Positions 55,059-64,000 of a stretch of DNA of 64,000 nt are shown here, piece by piece. Position 1 is the first letter of the stretch. Every line of letters begins with the position of its first letter. Where the stretch lies: positions 868,001-932,000 of the forward strand of contig NZ_CAKKMS010000001.1 in assembly GCF_918698245.1 (NCBI RefSeq), in the 5' to 3' direction. The notes under the pieces are model-generated. The model did not search any database. It saw nothing but the letters and a program-made list of their open reading frames with translations, and was not told where the DNA came from. A program made the position numbers and the translations under genes. Origin of the DNA: Pedobacter sp. Bi126. Lineage in GTDB: Bacteria > Bacteroidota > Bacteroidia > Sphingobacteriales > Sphingobacteriaceae.

Positions 55059-57067
55059 TGGATCAATTATTTAACCGAAAATATATCGTTCAAGGATTGT
55101 TTATTGCAATTGCCCTGATTTTATTGGGGAAGTTATTTTATATCCAGATTATTAGCGATGCGGCTTTCGTTTCAGCAGAAAGTAATGTTTTACGCAAAAT
55201 TTATAAATATCCTGCCCGTGGTGCCATTCTAGACCGGAACATGAAGGTAATTGTACAAAATGAACCTGTGTACGACTTAATGGTTACGCCAAATGAAGTA
55301 AAACCTTTTGATACCTTGGCACTTGCACAGGCTTTAGACATTACTTTTGAGGATGTTCGGAAAAACCTTAAAAAAGCAAGGGGAAAATCGAGTTATCAGG
55401 CTACCCCTTTCCTCAAACAGATTTCTGTTCAAAGTTATGCTCGACTACAGGAAACCCTCTATCGTTTTCCGGGTTTTAGAACACAAGACAGAACCATCAG
55501 ACATTATCCAGATAGTGTTGGCGGACAGTTATTTGGCTACGTAAAAGAAGTAAGCCCCACCGATATCGAAAAATCTGAAGGCTTTTACAAACCTGGCGAT
55601 TATAAGGGTAAAAGTGGTTTAGAGTTTTCTTATGAAGAAACTTTAAGGGGTGAAAAGGGTGTAATTAATACGGTATACGATGCACACAATACTCCACAGG
55701 GAAGTTATGCCGATGGCAAATACGATGTAAACGCGGTTTCGGGCGAAAGATTGATCTCAGGCATCGATATGAGGATTCAAAAACTCGGTGAAGAATTGAT
55801 GACGAACAAGGTTGGGGCAATTGTAGCGATTGAGCCTGCTACCGGAGAAATTCTTTCATTGGTAAGCAGTCCGGGCTATGATCCAAATCTATTGGTTGGC
55901 AGAAACCAGGGGAACAATTACATGGAATTTATTGTGGGTAATCCATATCGACCATCTTTAGTAAGACCAATAATGGGTTACTATCCTCCAGGATCGTCGT
56001 TTAAACCAGTTGATGCGCTAATCGGATTACAAGAAGGCGTAATAGATCCCAATACCACATTCTTTTGTCCGCACTATTATCAGGCTGGAAATAGAAAAAT
56101 TAAATGCGAACACTTTGATGGTTCAATTTCGCTGAGAAGAGGTATTGCCCGTTCCTGCAATACTTATTTTTGTTATGTTTTTCAAAAGTTGATTACCAAA
56201 AACGGAATGAAAAACCAAAGACAAACCTATCAGGAATGGCGCGATAAAGTAGCCAAATTTGGTTTCGGATCAAAGCTCGACATTGATATGCCCTATGAAA
56301 GAAAAGGCTATTTTTATACCGCTGACCACTATGATAAAATTTATGGCAAAAGATGGGGTTACACCAACGTAATTTCGCAGGCTATTGGTCAGGGTGAGAT
56401 TACCGCTACCCCATTACAAATGGCAAATGCCATGGCTATTATTGCTAACCGTGGTTATTACATTAAACCGCACTTAATTAAAGGTATAGGCGATAAAAAT
56501 CTGGTTAAAAAAGAATATGTAGTTAAAAATTATGTAGGCGTAGACGCCAAACATTTCGAACCTGTAATTGATGGTATGCAGGACGCCGTAAACACCAGCT
56601 GGGGAACCGCCATACTATCTCGAATCCCAGATGTAGTACTCTGCGGAAAAACAGGAACGGTACAAAACCCACATGGCAAAAACCACTCGGTATTTATAGG
56701 CTTTGCGCCACGCGATAATCCAAAAATTGCCATCGCTGTAATTGTAGAAAATGCGGGTTATGGCAGTACTTATGCAGCGCCGATTGCCAGCTACATGATC
56801 GAAAAATATTTGAAAGGTAGTGTTAGCAGTGGAAGAGCTGCTCAGGTAGAGTGGATGAAGAATCAAAACCTACTTCCTTTACTAGTCGACAAAACAAAAA
56901 AGATCAAATTAACGAAAGCAGACAGTCTATTGCTTAAAAAAGCAGATTCAGCCAAAAGAATAAAAGATAGTTTGAGAATTAAATCGGCAACGATAAAACA
57001 AACGGTTACTACAAAGCCTAAAGAATTAAAAACAGCCTTAACCGATAAACCTGTAATCCAGAAATAA
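55058..57067 (+). CDS. mrdA: Penicillin-binding protein 2 (elongation-specific transpeptidase)
   Basis: A 669-aa class B PBP. It has one membrane helix (about 10-28), a dimerisation domain (PARGAILDRNMKVIVQNEPV), then the transpeptidase with SSFK (Ser313, Lys316), SCN (RSCNTYFCY) and KTG (531-533). The C-terminal tail of about 90 residues after IASYMIEKYLKG is Lys-rich and repetitive, longer than in E. coli. It works as a pair with RodA, the next gene. Confidence 0.96.
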   Translation: MDQLFNRKYIVQGLFIAIALILLGKLFYIQIISDAAFVSAESNVLRKIYKYPARGAILDRNMKVIVQNEPVYDLMVTPNEVKPFDTLALAQALDITFEDVRKNLKKARGKSSYQATPFLKQISVQSYARLQETLYRFPGFRTQDRTIRHYPDSVGGQLFGYVKEVSPTDIEKSEGFYKPGDYKGKSGLEFSYEETLRGEKGVINTVYDAHNTPQGSYADGKYDVNAVSGERLISGIDMRIQKLGEELMTNKVGAIVAIEPATGEILSLVSSPGYDPNLLVGRNQGNNYMEFIVGNPYRPSLVRPIMGYYPPGSSFKPVDALIGLQEGVIDPNTTFFCPHYYQAGNRKIKCEHFDGSISLRRGIARSCNTYFCYVFQKLITKNGMKNQRQTYQEWRDKVAKFGFGSKLDIDMPYERKGYFYTADHYDKIYGKRWGYTNVISQAIGQGEITATPLQMANAMAIIANRGYYIKPHLIKGIGDKNLVKKEYVVKNYVGVDAKHFEPVIDGMQDAVNTSWGTAILSRIPDVVLCGKTGTVQNPHGKNHSVFIGFAPRDNPKIAIAVIVENAGYGSTYAAPIASYMIEKYLKGSVSSGRAAQVEWMKNQNLLPLLVDKTKKIKLTKADSLLLKKADSAKRIKDSLRIKSATIKQTVTTKPKELKTALTDKPVIQK

Positions 57068-57068
57068 A

Positions 57069-58331
57069 ATGCAACAGCAACAGGGAAACCGTTTTTTCTT
57101 TAATGTAGATTGGATTACTGTTTTAATCTATATTGCCTTATGCGCTATTGGTTTCATTAATATTTATGCTTCTGTTCCACCAGAACAAACAGCTGTGTTT
57201 GGTTTTAGTACACTTTACGGCAAACAGCTAATTTATATCATCACTGGTTTAATTTTAGGCTTATCTATCTTATTGTTTGATGGAAGGCTTTTCAATGTCT
57301 TCTCGCCTTTTATTTATGGCGGCACACTGTTGTTGTTAATGGCCGTATTGGTAATCGGCAACAAAGTGGCCGGGAACCAGGCATGGATTGCAATAGGCTC
57401 TTTCAAACTTCAACCTGCCGAATTTGCCAAGTTTGGCACAGCCTTGCTCCTAGCGAGATATGTAGGTGCATTTAACCCTAAATTCCGCGATGTTAAATCA
57501 ATCATGATTGCTGGATTAATTGTGGGCGCACCGCTATTGTTAATTATGCTTCAGCCCGATACGGGTTCGGCATTGGTGTTTCTTGCATTTATGTTTCCAT
57601 TGTACCGTGAAGGTTTATCAGGTTATTTTCTATTGATATTTTTGGGAATGATTGTGCTCTTTATTGCCGATTTCCTGGTACCTACCTATATCTTAATCAT
57701 CATTATTACCACAATTGCTGGCCTTTTCATTTATAACAACAGAAGAAAACAAAAAATAATCTTCTCTACTGTTTTGGTAACCGTTTTCGCTATTGGCTAT
57801 CTCTTTTTAATAAAAATTGCCTACGAAAAAGTTTTAGCGCCCCACCAACGTAGCCGTATCGAATTAATGTTAGGGCTTAAAACCGATAATAAAGGTGCGG
57901 GTTATAATGTAATTCAATCGCAGATTGCCATCGGCTCAGGGCAGGCAACCGGCCGTGGATTTTTACAGGGCACACAAACCAAATATGGTTATGTACCAGA
58001 GCAGAGTACCGATTTCATCTTCTCTACCATTGGTGAGGAATGGGGATTTATAGGCTGTTCTGTTGTGATAGGTCTGTATATGTTCCTGCTACTCCGATTG
58101 GTTAATTTAGCAGAAAGGCAACGATCCACATTCTCCAGGGTGTATGGCTATAGCGTAGCCTGTATCCTCTTTTTTCACGTTTTTATTAATATCGGGATGA
58201 CGATTGGTATTATTCCCGTAATTGGGATTCCCCTACCCTTAATTAGTTATGGTGGTTCATCTTTATGGAGTTTTACGATCTTACTGTTCATCTTTTTAAA
58301 GCTGGACTCTAACCGGATGGGATTTATTTAG
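57069..58331 (+). CDS. rodA: Peptidoglycan glycosyltransferase RodA
   Basis: A 420-aa SEDS-family polymerase with about 10 membrane helices. The signatures QPAEFAKFGTALLLARY, LLIMLQPDTGSALVF, ATGRGFLQGTQTKYGYVPEQ (then STDFIFSTIGEEWGF) and GIPLPLISYGGSS are intact, including the catalytic Asp of the TDFIF motif. One base separates it from mrdA. Confidence 0.96.
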   Translation: MQQQQGNRFFFNVDWITVLIYIALCAIGFINIYASVPPEQTAVFGFSTLYGKQLIYIITGLILGLSILLFDGRLFNVFSPFIYGGTLLLLMAVLVIGNKVAGNQAWIAIGSFKLQPAEFAKFGTALLLARYVGAFNPKFRDVKSIMIAGLIVGAPLLLIMLQPDTGSALVFLAFMFPLYREGLSGYFLLIFLGMIVLFIADFLVPTYILIIIITTIAGLFIYNNRRKQKIIFSTVLVTVFAIGYLFLIKIAYEKVLAPHQRSRIELMLGLKTDNKGAGYNVIQSQIAIGSGQATGRGFLQGTQTKYGYVPEQSTDFIFSTIGEEWGFIGCSVVIGLYMFLLLRLVNLAERQRSTFSRVYGYSVACILFFHVFINIGMTIGIIPVIGIPLPLISYGGSSLWSFTILLFIFLKLDSNRMGFI

Positions 58332-58985
58332 TCCTAAGTCGGAAGTCCTTAGTCTGGAGTCGATATACTAAAATGAATTCGTCATTCCAAAGCAAAAGAA
58401 ATCTCCAGGATACGTTAAGGCCGAAAATCTATTTATTGGAAAGCAAAAGTTCTGCTAAAATCAATGTGTATTCCCGCTAACCGCTTTACTTCTCCCGATA
58501 AAACCTGTGAAACAAGCAAGCATACCAAAAAACAATAACCAGCAATGCTTAAATCGGGCTTCGTGCTCGCTTTTATCGGGTTTAGGTGGGCAGTTCTGTG
58601 CTAAGTTTTGTGTTAATAAACCCAACTTAACGGAAATCCTTTTTGGAAAAATCATGTTTTCCATTAAAAGTAAATTTACAAAAAGATTGAAGTGGGGGTG
58701 GGACTACAGCACCAATGAAATGCTGAACAATCATTTCCTAATGATTTACAAATTAGAATGGGTTTTCTATGATCACGGTTCTTAAGCTAGAGTTGATATA
58801 TCAAGAGAGATGCGTCATCCTGAGGGTTAATCTATTTTATAAATCGATATGAGTGACGTATAATTGTTTTCTTTTTCCATACACCAGGGGCTTGCCTCGG
58901 CTCGCCGCCGCCGAAGGGCTCTTTCTTTTTGGCATCAAAAAGACCAGCGTAGCTAGCTTGATTGCCGTTGAAAACATAAAAGCCC
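58332..58985. other. Repeat-filled intergenic region after rodA
   Basis: No supported gene; a 92-codon frame at 58507-58785 is judged spurious. Contents: a word-type repeat (AGTCCTAAGTCGGAAGTCCTT, 58332-58366); a decayed patch with CGTGCTCGCTTTTATC and GGGTTTAGGTGG (58562-58589), related to 24618-24645; a degenerate CGTCAT...GTGACG palindrome (58813-58858); and a GC-rich patch GGCTTGCCTCGGCTCGCC with CTCTTTCTTTTTGGCATC (58889-58943), the kind of dispersed relic common between Bacteroidota genes. Confidence 0.4.
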
Positions 58986-59129
58986 ATGAAAAAACAAAAA
59001 ATGCCGGCAGAAAATTTTTCTTTTGAGGACAGTTGTGTGGGCAGGATAGTGCAGCCCGAAAAATTTGTTAGGCCGGATTTAAGTAGAACGGGGATTCCGT
59101 ACTATGGCCCAGCTGGATGGAAATTCTAA
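58986..59129 (+). CDS. Possible 47-aa protein
   Basis: ATG 58986 to TAA 59129 encodes 47 residues beginning MKKQKMPAENFSFEDSCVGR and ending RTGIPYYGPAGWKF. The composition is protein-like (mixed charge, aromatic Gly/Pro end) and unlike translated noise. I know no family for it. It stands alone in a repeat-rich gap. It may be a real small protein or the surviving end of an old gene. Confidence 0.35.
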   Translation: MKKQKMPAENFSFEDSCVGRIVQPEKFVRPDLSRTGIPYYGPAGWKF

Positions 59130-59379
59130 AATAACTAAAATACTGATTAATAATGATTTGCAAAACAACATCAATGATAATTATTTCAAGCTCTAAGAAA
59201 TCTATATATGGCATTGCAAATGCAAATTTCATAAATCCTTGTTATTCCAAAGGAATCATTTTGTGACAAACGATGATGACACATGATATACTGATACAAA
59301 TCCAATAGCTATCGGATCTGTATGACGACGCGCGAGGTAACACCATTCGCCATCCCCAAACGCCTTAAGCTTATCGCTT
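59130..59379. other. Gap before the acidic-protein gene
   Basis: AT-rich, with no gene, repeat or clear terminator. A loose palindrome with TGACACATGATATACTGATAC near 59277 is the only structure seen. Confidence 0.3.
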
Positions 59380-60570
59380 CTACTTGCTAAATCTTCGGTT
59401 CAACAACTCGTAAAACTGATCAACAGTAGCCTGTTTATTGGCCCAGTTATTTTTCGCCGCATAATTATTTTGCAGGTAGCTATCTGCCGCTTCGAAACTG
59501 CTCATCTTATTTATGATATCAATTACTTCCGAATAGGCCAGATTATACCCATTAAAAAGATCTTTGATAAAAAGTAACTTTTCGTTTAAACTAATCGCCT
59601 GCTTTAAATCGGCGATAGGTGCTTTAACAGGCTCATCACTTTTACCATTTGTTTTGGCAAGCAGATCATTTAAACTTGGTGCAGGTTTAGCCGCTTCAGG
59701 CTGTGGAGATGGTTTTACCGGAACTGCTTCAGGCCTAAACAAGGGGCGCTCCTGTTCAACAGGCGGCGAAATAATGGAATCATCTAGTTTCACATCTTTC
59801 AGTGCCTCAATAGGCTCACTCTGCACAGCAACCGGTTCCACTTCTTTAACAGCCGCAAGAGGTTCTTCTTCGGCAATTACTAAAGGCTCTTCCTCTTCTT
59901 CCTGTGGAATTAAAAAAGGTTCAGGGCCAATTTCATCATCTTCAGTTGGTACAGGCTCTTCCTGAACAGATAAAGTTTCTTCCTTTTCGTGAATTATTTT
60001 TTTACGTGCTAAAATTTCTGCTTCTTCTTTGCTCAAAGGACGATCGAAAATTTCTTCAACAGATTTCGCTTCATAATCGAACTGGTCGTTTTCATCGTGT
60101 GTATCCAATACAAATTCAAAAGTATGGTCATCCTGGTCTGGCTTAAAGAAATCTTTATTCAAAAGTGATGAGGCTTTTTCTTGTTCAATAATTTCATCAT
60201 CCAGCATTTCCTGTTTGGGCTTCACATCCACACGTTCTTCTTCTTCCTGGGCAGTAGCCACTTCTTCCAGTTCCTGAGGATCGAAACACTCATCGTCTTC
60301 TACATAACTTTTTTCAACTTCGGGCAGGATAATGGTATTTTGTTCGGCCAATAAAGCATGATTTCCAGGCTCGGCAGGCTTATCTTCCACTATGGTATTT
60401 AATTTTTTGACGATATTCACATGATCAGAAAGGAAATGGGCATTGGCCAGAAAAAGCTCCAGCTCCAAATCGTTTAATTGCTGAGGGTTTTGAGCTAAAA
60501 ACTGATATTGCTCATTTAATTCTGTTAAAATGCTGCCGATCTTTCTGAAAATATCCTGTTGGTTCATCAT
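59380..60570 (-). CDS. Acidic conserved protein with a compact C-terminal domain
   Basis: A 396-aa cytoplasmic protein with three parts. The helical N-terminal domain (1-65) includes QQDIFRKIGSILTELNEQYQ. A very long acidic disordered linker (about 70-310) is rich in Glu, Pro, Asp and Val. The C-terminal domain (about 325-396) has LKQAISLNEKLLFIKDLFNG and KQATVDQFYELLNRRF. The end domain is the type conserved in Bacteroidota proteins of unknown role; a linker joining two binding domains suggests a scaffold. The start may be the second Met. It is divergent from tdk. Confidence 0.75.
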   Translation of the reverse strand: MMNQQDIFRKIGSILTELNEQYQFLAQNPQQLNDLELELFLANAHFLSDHVNIVKKLNTIVEDKPAEPGNHALLAEQNTIILPEVEKSYVEDDECFDPQELEEVATAQEEEERVDVKPKQEMLDDEIIEQEKASSLLNKDFFKPDQDDHTFEFVLDTHDENDQFDYEAKSVEEIFDRPLSKEEAEILARKKIIHEKEETLSVQEEPVPTEDDEIGPEPFLIPQEEEEEPLVIAEEEPLAAVKEVEPVAVQSEPIEALKDVKLDDSIISPPVEQERPLFRPEAVPVKPSPQPEAAKPAPSLNDLLAKTNGKSDEPVKAPIADLKQAISLNEKLLFIKDLFNGYNLAYSEVIDIINKMSSFEAADSYLQNNYAAKNNWANKQATVDQFYELLNRRFSK

Positions 60571-60693
60571 AAAATTAAAACGAATTTTTAGTCGATTTAT
60601 GTTGGTAACTATGTGTTCAAAAATAACACATAATTCTCATATTTGTTCGGTTTAAAAATTATAGAACGGACATAGGGGAATAAAAAAAGAGGC

Positions 60694-61275
60694 ATGTTAT
60701 TTAGCGAACAAAATTTTAGAAGAAGGGGCGAATTTTCCGGAAGTATAGAGGTGGTATGTGGCTCTATGTTTTCTGGTAAAACGGAAGAACTGATCCGCAG
60801 GTTAAAAAGAGCCCAGATTGCTAAGTTGAACGTCGAAATTTTTAAACCCCGTACCGATACCCGCTACCATGAAACTGCTGTGGTTTCGCACGATTTAAAC
60901 TCGATAAACTCTACCCCGGTTGATAGCGCTTCTGCCATTTTACTGCTCGGCACCAATACACAGGTGGTTGGGATAGATGAAGCTCAGTTTTTTGATGATG
61001 AACTTCCTGATGTTTGCAATAAACTTGCCCTTAAAGGTATACGGGTTATTGTTGCGGGCCTGGATATGGATTTTACAGGCAAACCCTTTGGTCCGATGCC
61101 TGCTTTAATGGCCATTGCCGAACATGTTACCAAAGTAAATGCCGTTTGTGTTTGTTGTGGAAACCCTGCCCTATACAGTTACCGTACAGTTGCTGATGAA
61201 GCTACCGTTTTATTAGGTGAAAAGGAAAGTTATGAGCCACGATGCAGGGCTTGCTATAATCTCGGCAAGGGATAA
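60694..61275 (+). CDS. tdk: Thymidine kinase
   Basis: A 193-aa type II thymidine kinase for pyrimidine salvage. The P-loop GSMFSGKT (23-30), DEAQFFDD, the lasso region and two zinc-binding Cys pairs (CVCCG, CRAC) are present. The ending RACYNLGKG is typical. Confidence 0.96.
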   Translation: MLFSEQNFRRRGEFSGSIEVVCGSMFSGKTEELIRRLKRAQIAKLNVEIFKPRTDTRYHETAVVSHDLNSINSTPVDSASAILLLGTNTQVVGIDEAQFFDDELPDVCNKLALKGIRVIVAGLDMDFTGKPFGPMPALMAIAEHVTKVNAVCVCCGNPALYSYRTVADEATVLLGEKESYEPRCRACYNLGKG

Positions 61276-61323
61276 CACCATTCTTGATTAATGTGTACCT
61301 TTAAGTTGCACTTAAATATTGAT

Positions 61324-61928
61324 ATGGATAAACAATTTAAAATCAATGCTTTTAGAACCGGTTTAGCAAAATTCGTAACTTTCGAAGAAAAAGAATGGGA
61401 AATCTTAATTCAGTACCTGAGTTTTTCTACCCTAAAGAAAAAGGAACATTTTGTAGTTGAAGGAAAAGTATGTGATTATATTGCCTTTATTATTCAGGGT
61501 GCCGTAAGGCATTATCATGTTAAAGACGGACAAGAAATTACCGGTTATTTTTGTTTTGAAAATGAGCTGGTAAGTGCCTATAAAAGTTTTGTAAAAAGAG
61601 TACCGAGTACAAACTTTATTCAGGCCTTGGAGGAAACCCGACTTGTTCTTATTGCTTACGCCGATCTTCAGAAAATGTTAAACCACCCTGTGCTGGGGCT
61701 GAAAATGGAACGGTTTGGCCGTTTGGTTGCTGAATATTACATCTGCTGTTTTGAAGACCGTCTTAATGCTTTTGTTCGCAAAGCCCCGAAGAGCGTTATA
61801 CTGCACTTGAAAAAACTGCAAAAGATATTTTTCAGCGTGTTCCCCAACACTATATCGCCAATTTTTTAGGTATTACCCCTGTTTCACTCTCGCGTATCCG
61901 TAAACGCACACTCATTTTAAAGGATTAA
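61324..61928 (+). pseudogene. Crp/Fnr family regulator, frameshifted
   Basis: Translation from ATG 61324 (MDKQFKINAFR) gives a cAMP-binding-type domain up to [12 protein letters not shown]. The frame then goes wrong and ends early at 61869. In the +1 frame from about 61785 the rest of the family follows: [46 protein letters not shown], stop at 61928. One missing A in the AAA at 61780-61782 (AAAAGCCCC expected, giving RKSPEERY) explains it. The lost part is the winged-helix DNA-binding domain. It is either a recent mutation or an assembly error. Confidence 0.85.
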
Positions 61929-62002
61929 ATTTAAACCTTATCTTTTGTTAACGTTTTTAGGGTTCAATGCCGCATAACTTTGAACTAATCAAAAACGAAG
62001 AT

Positions 62003-62935
62003 ATGCACACTATAATAGGCGCCGGCGGACCAACAGCAAACGCATTAACCAGAGAATTAACCGATACTAACGAAACCATTAGATTGGTTAGCCGAAAACC
62101 AATTTCTACAAACAACCCAAATGTAAGCTGGGTTAAGGCTGATTTATTAAACGAAACTGAACTTTTCACAGCAGCAGAAGGTTCGAAAATAATATACCTA
62201 TGCGCCGGTTTGGTTTACGATGCCAAAGTATGGCAAGAACAATGGCCGGTAATTATTCAGAATGTAATTAACTTAACCAAACGTACTGGTGCAAGGCTAA
62301 TATTTTTTGATAATGTTTATATGTATGGCCTGGTAAATGGCCCAATGACAGAAGATACGCCTTACCATCCCTGTAGCTTAAAAGGAGAAGTAAGGACAAA
62401 GGTAGCCGAACAATTAATGAGCGAATCGAAAGCGGGTAAAATAAATGTAACCATTGCCCGTGCTGCAGATTTTTATGGAGCAGATTCGATGAACAGCTTT
62501 TTTGATATGATGGTACTCGATAAGTTTGCCAAAAAAAATAGCGCTCAATGGATAGGAGACCCAAATACACTACACAGTTTTACTTACATTGAAGATGCTG
62601 GAAAAGCTTTATTTTTGTTAGGACAAACACCCGATTCTGGCAACCAGATATGGCACCTGCCCACCGCAGCTCCTTTAAAAGGGAAAGATTTTATAGAAAT
62701 GGCTGCAAAAATTTATGAAACCAAACCTCAATATTCGACCATTAATAAACTGATGCTACGTTTAGTAGGTCTATTTAAAAAGGTAGTTGCGGGTACTGTA
62801 GAAATGTACTACCAGTATGATCATGATTATCATTTCGATTCTACCAAATTTGAAAAGGCATTTAACTTTAAGCCTACTGCTTATTATGATGGCATTTTAA
62901 AATTATCAAAAACAATGTATAAAAAGCAGAATTGA
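62003..62935 (+). CDS. NAD-dependent epimerase/dehydratase-like protein
   Basis: A Rossmann-fold protein of the extended SDR type. The dinucleotide motif is atypical: TIIGAGGPTANALTREL (GAGGPTAN in place of GxxGxxG). VYMYGL carries the Tyr-like position, followed by ARAADFYGADSMNSFFD. ATG 62003 puts the motif at the N-terminus; ATG 61967 is possible but adds 12 unconserved residues. The reading frame ends overlapping the TTG upstream of the next gene, and both may form one unit. Confidence 0.7.
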   Translation: MHTIIGAGGPTANALTRELTDTNETIRLVSRKPISTNNPNVSWVKADLLNETELFTAAEGSKIIYLCAGLVYDAKVWQEQWPVIIQNVINLTKRTGARLIFFDNVYMYGLVNGPMTEDTPYHPCSLKGEVRTKVAEQLMSESKAGKINVTIARAADFYGADSMNSFFDMMVLDKFAKKNSAQWIGDPNTLHSFTYIEDAGKALFLLGQTPDSGNQIWHLPTAAPLKGKDFIEMAAKIYETKPQYSTINKLMLRLVGLFKKVVAGTVEMYYQYDHDYHFDSTKFEKAFNFKPTAYYDGILKLSKTMYKKQN

Positions 62936-62982
62936 CAAGAATCAGGGCAAATTATAAAGCCAACTATTTATCTTTAGCGCAA

Positions 62983-63804
62983 ATGATTCAAGATAATACA
63001 ACAGGTAAAAACAACATTAAAACCATATCTATTTTAGGTTGCGGTTGGTTCGGGCTGGCTTTAGCCAAAAAACTGACCGGGTTAAATTATATCGTTAAGG
63101 GTTCTACTACAAGTCAGGAGAAACTAGCAATACTTCAGGCCGAAAATATACAGCCGTTTTTAGTCAACTTTACGGCAGAAGCGGTTGTAGCCGACCCAGC
63201 TTTTTTTGAGGCTGATACCTTGTTTATCTGTATACCTCCAAAGCGTAATTCGACTGAACTTCTTGATTATCCCCAAAAAATAGATTCAATTTTGGCTGCA
63301 GCGAAAGATCAATCGAAGCATGTGGTATTGATCAGTTCGACGAGTGTTTATGCTGATGAAAACAAAACAGTAAATGAAACCAGCGAGACACATCCTGATA
63401 CGGATTCAGGAAGAGTCGTTTTAGCTGCAGAAATCCGATTTAAAGAACTATTTCCCGAAAACTGCACAGTGATCCGCTTTGCAGGCTTAATTGGCCCCGA
63501 CCGTAACCCTGGGAGATTTTTTGCCGGAAAAAGTAATGTGCCGAATGGTTTAGCTCCCGTAAACTTAATTCACCAAACAGATGCTGTAGGGATTGCAGTT
63601 AAACTTTTAGAAAAACAGGCATTCGGCAGAACGTACAATGCCTGCTCGCCAAACCATCCTGCAAAAATGGATTTCTATGCCAATGCAGCCAAAACCACAG
63701 GGCTTGCCATACCTGATTTTATTGCAGAAAAGAAAGATTGGAAAATTATTGAGAGTATTAATGTACCTCGGTTTTTGAGTTATACCTTTGAGGTTGGGAT
63801 TTAA
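62983..63804 (+). CDS. NAD(P)-binding SDR protein, YeeZ-like
   Basis: A 273-aa atypical SDR. It starts with SILGCGWFGLALAKKL (the GCGWLG-type motif of YeeZ-like proteins), then LFICIPPKR, VVLISSTSVYADENKTVNE and VIRFAGLIGPDRNPGRFF. The frame opens 17 codons upstream at a TTG overlapping the previous stop, but ATG 62983 is more likely. E. coli YeeZ is similar in fold and its role is not defined. Confidence 0.8.
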   Translation: MIQDNTTGKNNIKTISILGCGWFGLALAKKLTGLNYIVKGSTTSQEKLAILQAENIQPFLVNFTAEAVVADPAFFEADTLFICIPPKRNSTELLDYPQKIDSILAAAKDQSKHVVLISSTSVYADENKTVNETSETHPDTDSGRVVLAAEIRFKELFPENCTVIRFAGLIGPDRNPGRFFAGKSNVPNGLAPVNLIHQTDAVGIAVKLLEKQAFGRTYNACSPNHPAKMDFYANAAKTTGLAIPDFIAEKKDWKIIESINVPRFLSYTFEVGI

Positions 63805-63840
63805 TGTTCACCTTAACGGAGGTGCATTTATAAGTCGCAG

Positions 63841-63959
63841 CGTCATTCCCAACTTGATTGGGAACCACGTAGTGCTCATGAATGCCCTTGAAGAGAGAAA
63901 AGCTTATGAATAATCGTAATGCAATAAGCTTTAAGATTCCCACCTGCGTGGGAATGACG
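63841..63959. repeat. CGTCATTCCC...GGGAATGACG palindromic repeat
   Basis: CGTCATTCCCA at the left and TGGGAATGACG at the right are exact complements. Each end also holds its own hairpin (TTCCCAACTTGATTGGGAA, and ATTCCCACCTGCGTGGGAAT). A third hairpin (AAGCTTATGAATAATCG, then AATAAGCTT) fills the centre. It has the same plan as the repeats at 38.3 and 40.1 kb with a different inner word. Confidence 0.8.
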
Positions 63960-64000
63960 ACCGATTTTTGAAATCCGCGTTGATCTCTTTGTTTACAACA

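Noticed and set aside
58507..58785. 92-codon plus-strand frame in the gap after rodA
   Set aside because: It runs across dispersed-repeat relics shared with 24.6 kb and has no coherent domain or start context.

Overview
The window looks like a Bacteroidota chromosome, most probably Sphingobacteriaceae and close to Pedobacter. The clues are low G+C, promoters of the TAnnTTTG (-7) / TTG (-33) type, near-absence of Shine-Dalgarno (SD) sequences, the order rpsU-xerC-hpf / tRNA-tuf-tRNA-secE-nusG-rplKAJL-rpoBC, and SusC-style TonB receptors, FadL/SGNH lipoprotein pairs and aminolipid acyltransferases. No phage, integrase island, insertion sequence, rRNA operon or CRISPR array was seen. The genus assignment is an inference from protein flavour and gene order.

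Layout. 1-6.1 kb: miaA, an SGNH-hydrolase lipoprotein with a FadL porin, a DUF3467 protein, and a GH123-type glycosidase followed by a C-terminal gene scrap. 6.2-22 kb, all minus strand: the translation/transcription block, read from rpsU (strong SD, unusual in this phylum) through xerC and hpf (also strong SD), then tRNA-Thr/Tyr/Gly/Thr, tuf, tRNA-Trp, secE, nusG, rplK-rplA-rplJ-rplL, rpoB (TTG start) and rpoC. 22-31 kb: small conserved proteins, an acyl-CoA dehydrogenase, a helix-hairpin-helix protein, a bifunctional aminolipid acyltransferase of the OlsF/GlsAB kind with a one-domain paralogue beside it, and a transglutaminase-like secreted protein. 31-38 kb: a non-coding stretch holding an 11-bp-phased TTACC array, an unrecognised lipoprotein, a beta-helix lipoprotein with a TonB receptor, and an Mpo1-like protein. 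38-43 kb: pheT, a ZapB-like coiled coil, zapA, a candidate 6S RNA, and rny.

43.4-46.8 kb holds the most attractive candidate system: five minus-strand genes separated by 1-9 bases. They encode a secreted endonuclease/exonuclease/phosphatase-fold enzyme, an Lgt-like membrane protein that appears to lack the catalytic His, a radical SAM protein with the cysteine layout of the archaeal tetraether synthase (Tes/MJ0619) family, and two paralogous two-helix membrane peptides. This suggests a lipid-modifying pathway.

46.9-64 kb: radC, rpsT, purN, an MFS exporter with a divergent HxlR regulator, purH, the cell-shape operon mreBCD-mrdA-rodA, a 1-kb gene-poor stretch with repeats and one tiny ORF, an acidic conserved protein, tdk, a frameshifted Crp/Fnr regulator, and two NAD(P)-binding epimerase-like proteins.

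Intergenic DNA is rich in inverted repeats of two kinds: palindromes bounded by CGTCAT...ATGACG, and word-like repeats in which a short word (AAAGACT, AGTATCA, CCATTG, GAATGAGT, TTGGAGTT) recurs in both orientations. Intrinsic terminators and several promoters could be read directly. Start codons were moved downstream of the longest frame for secE, the 33-kb and 37-kb genes, the MFS gene, purH and both epimerases, for reasons given in each entry.
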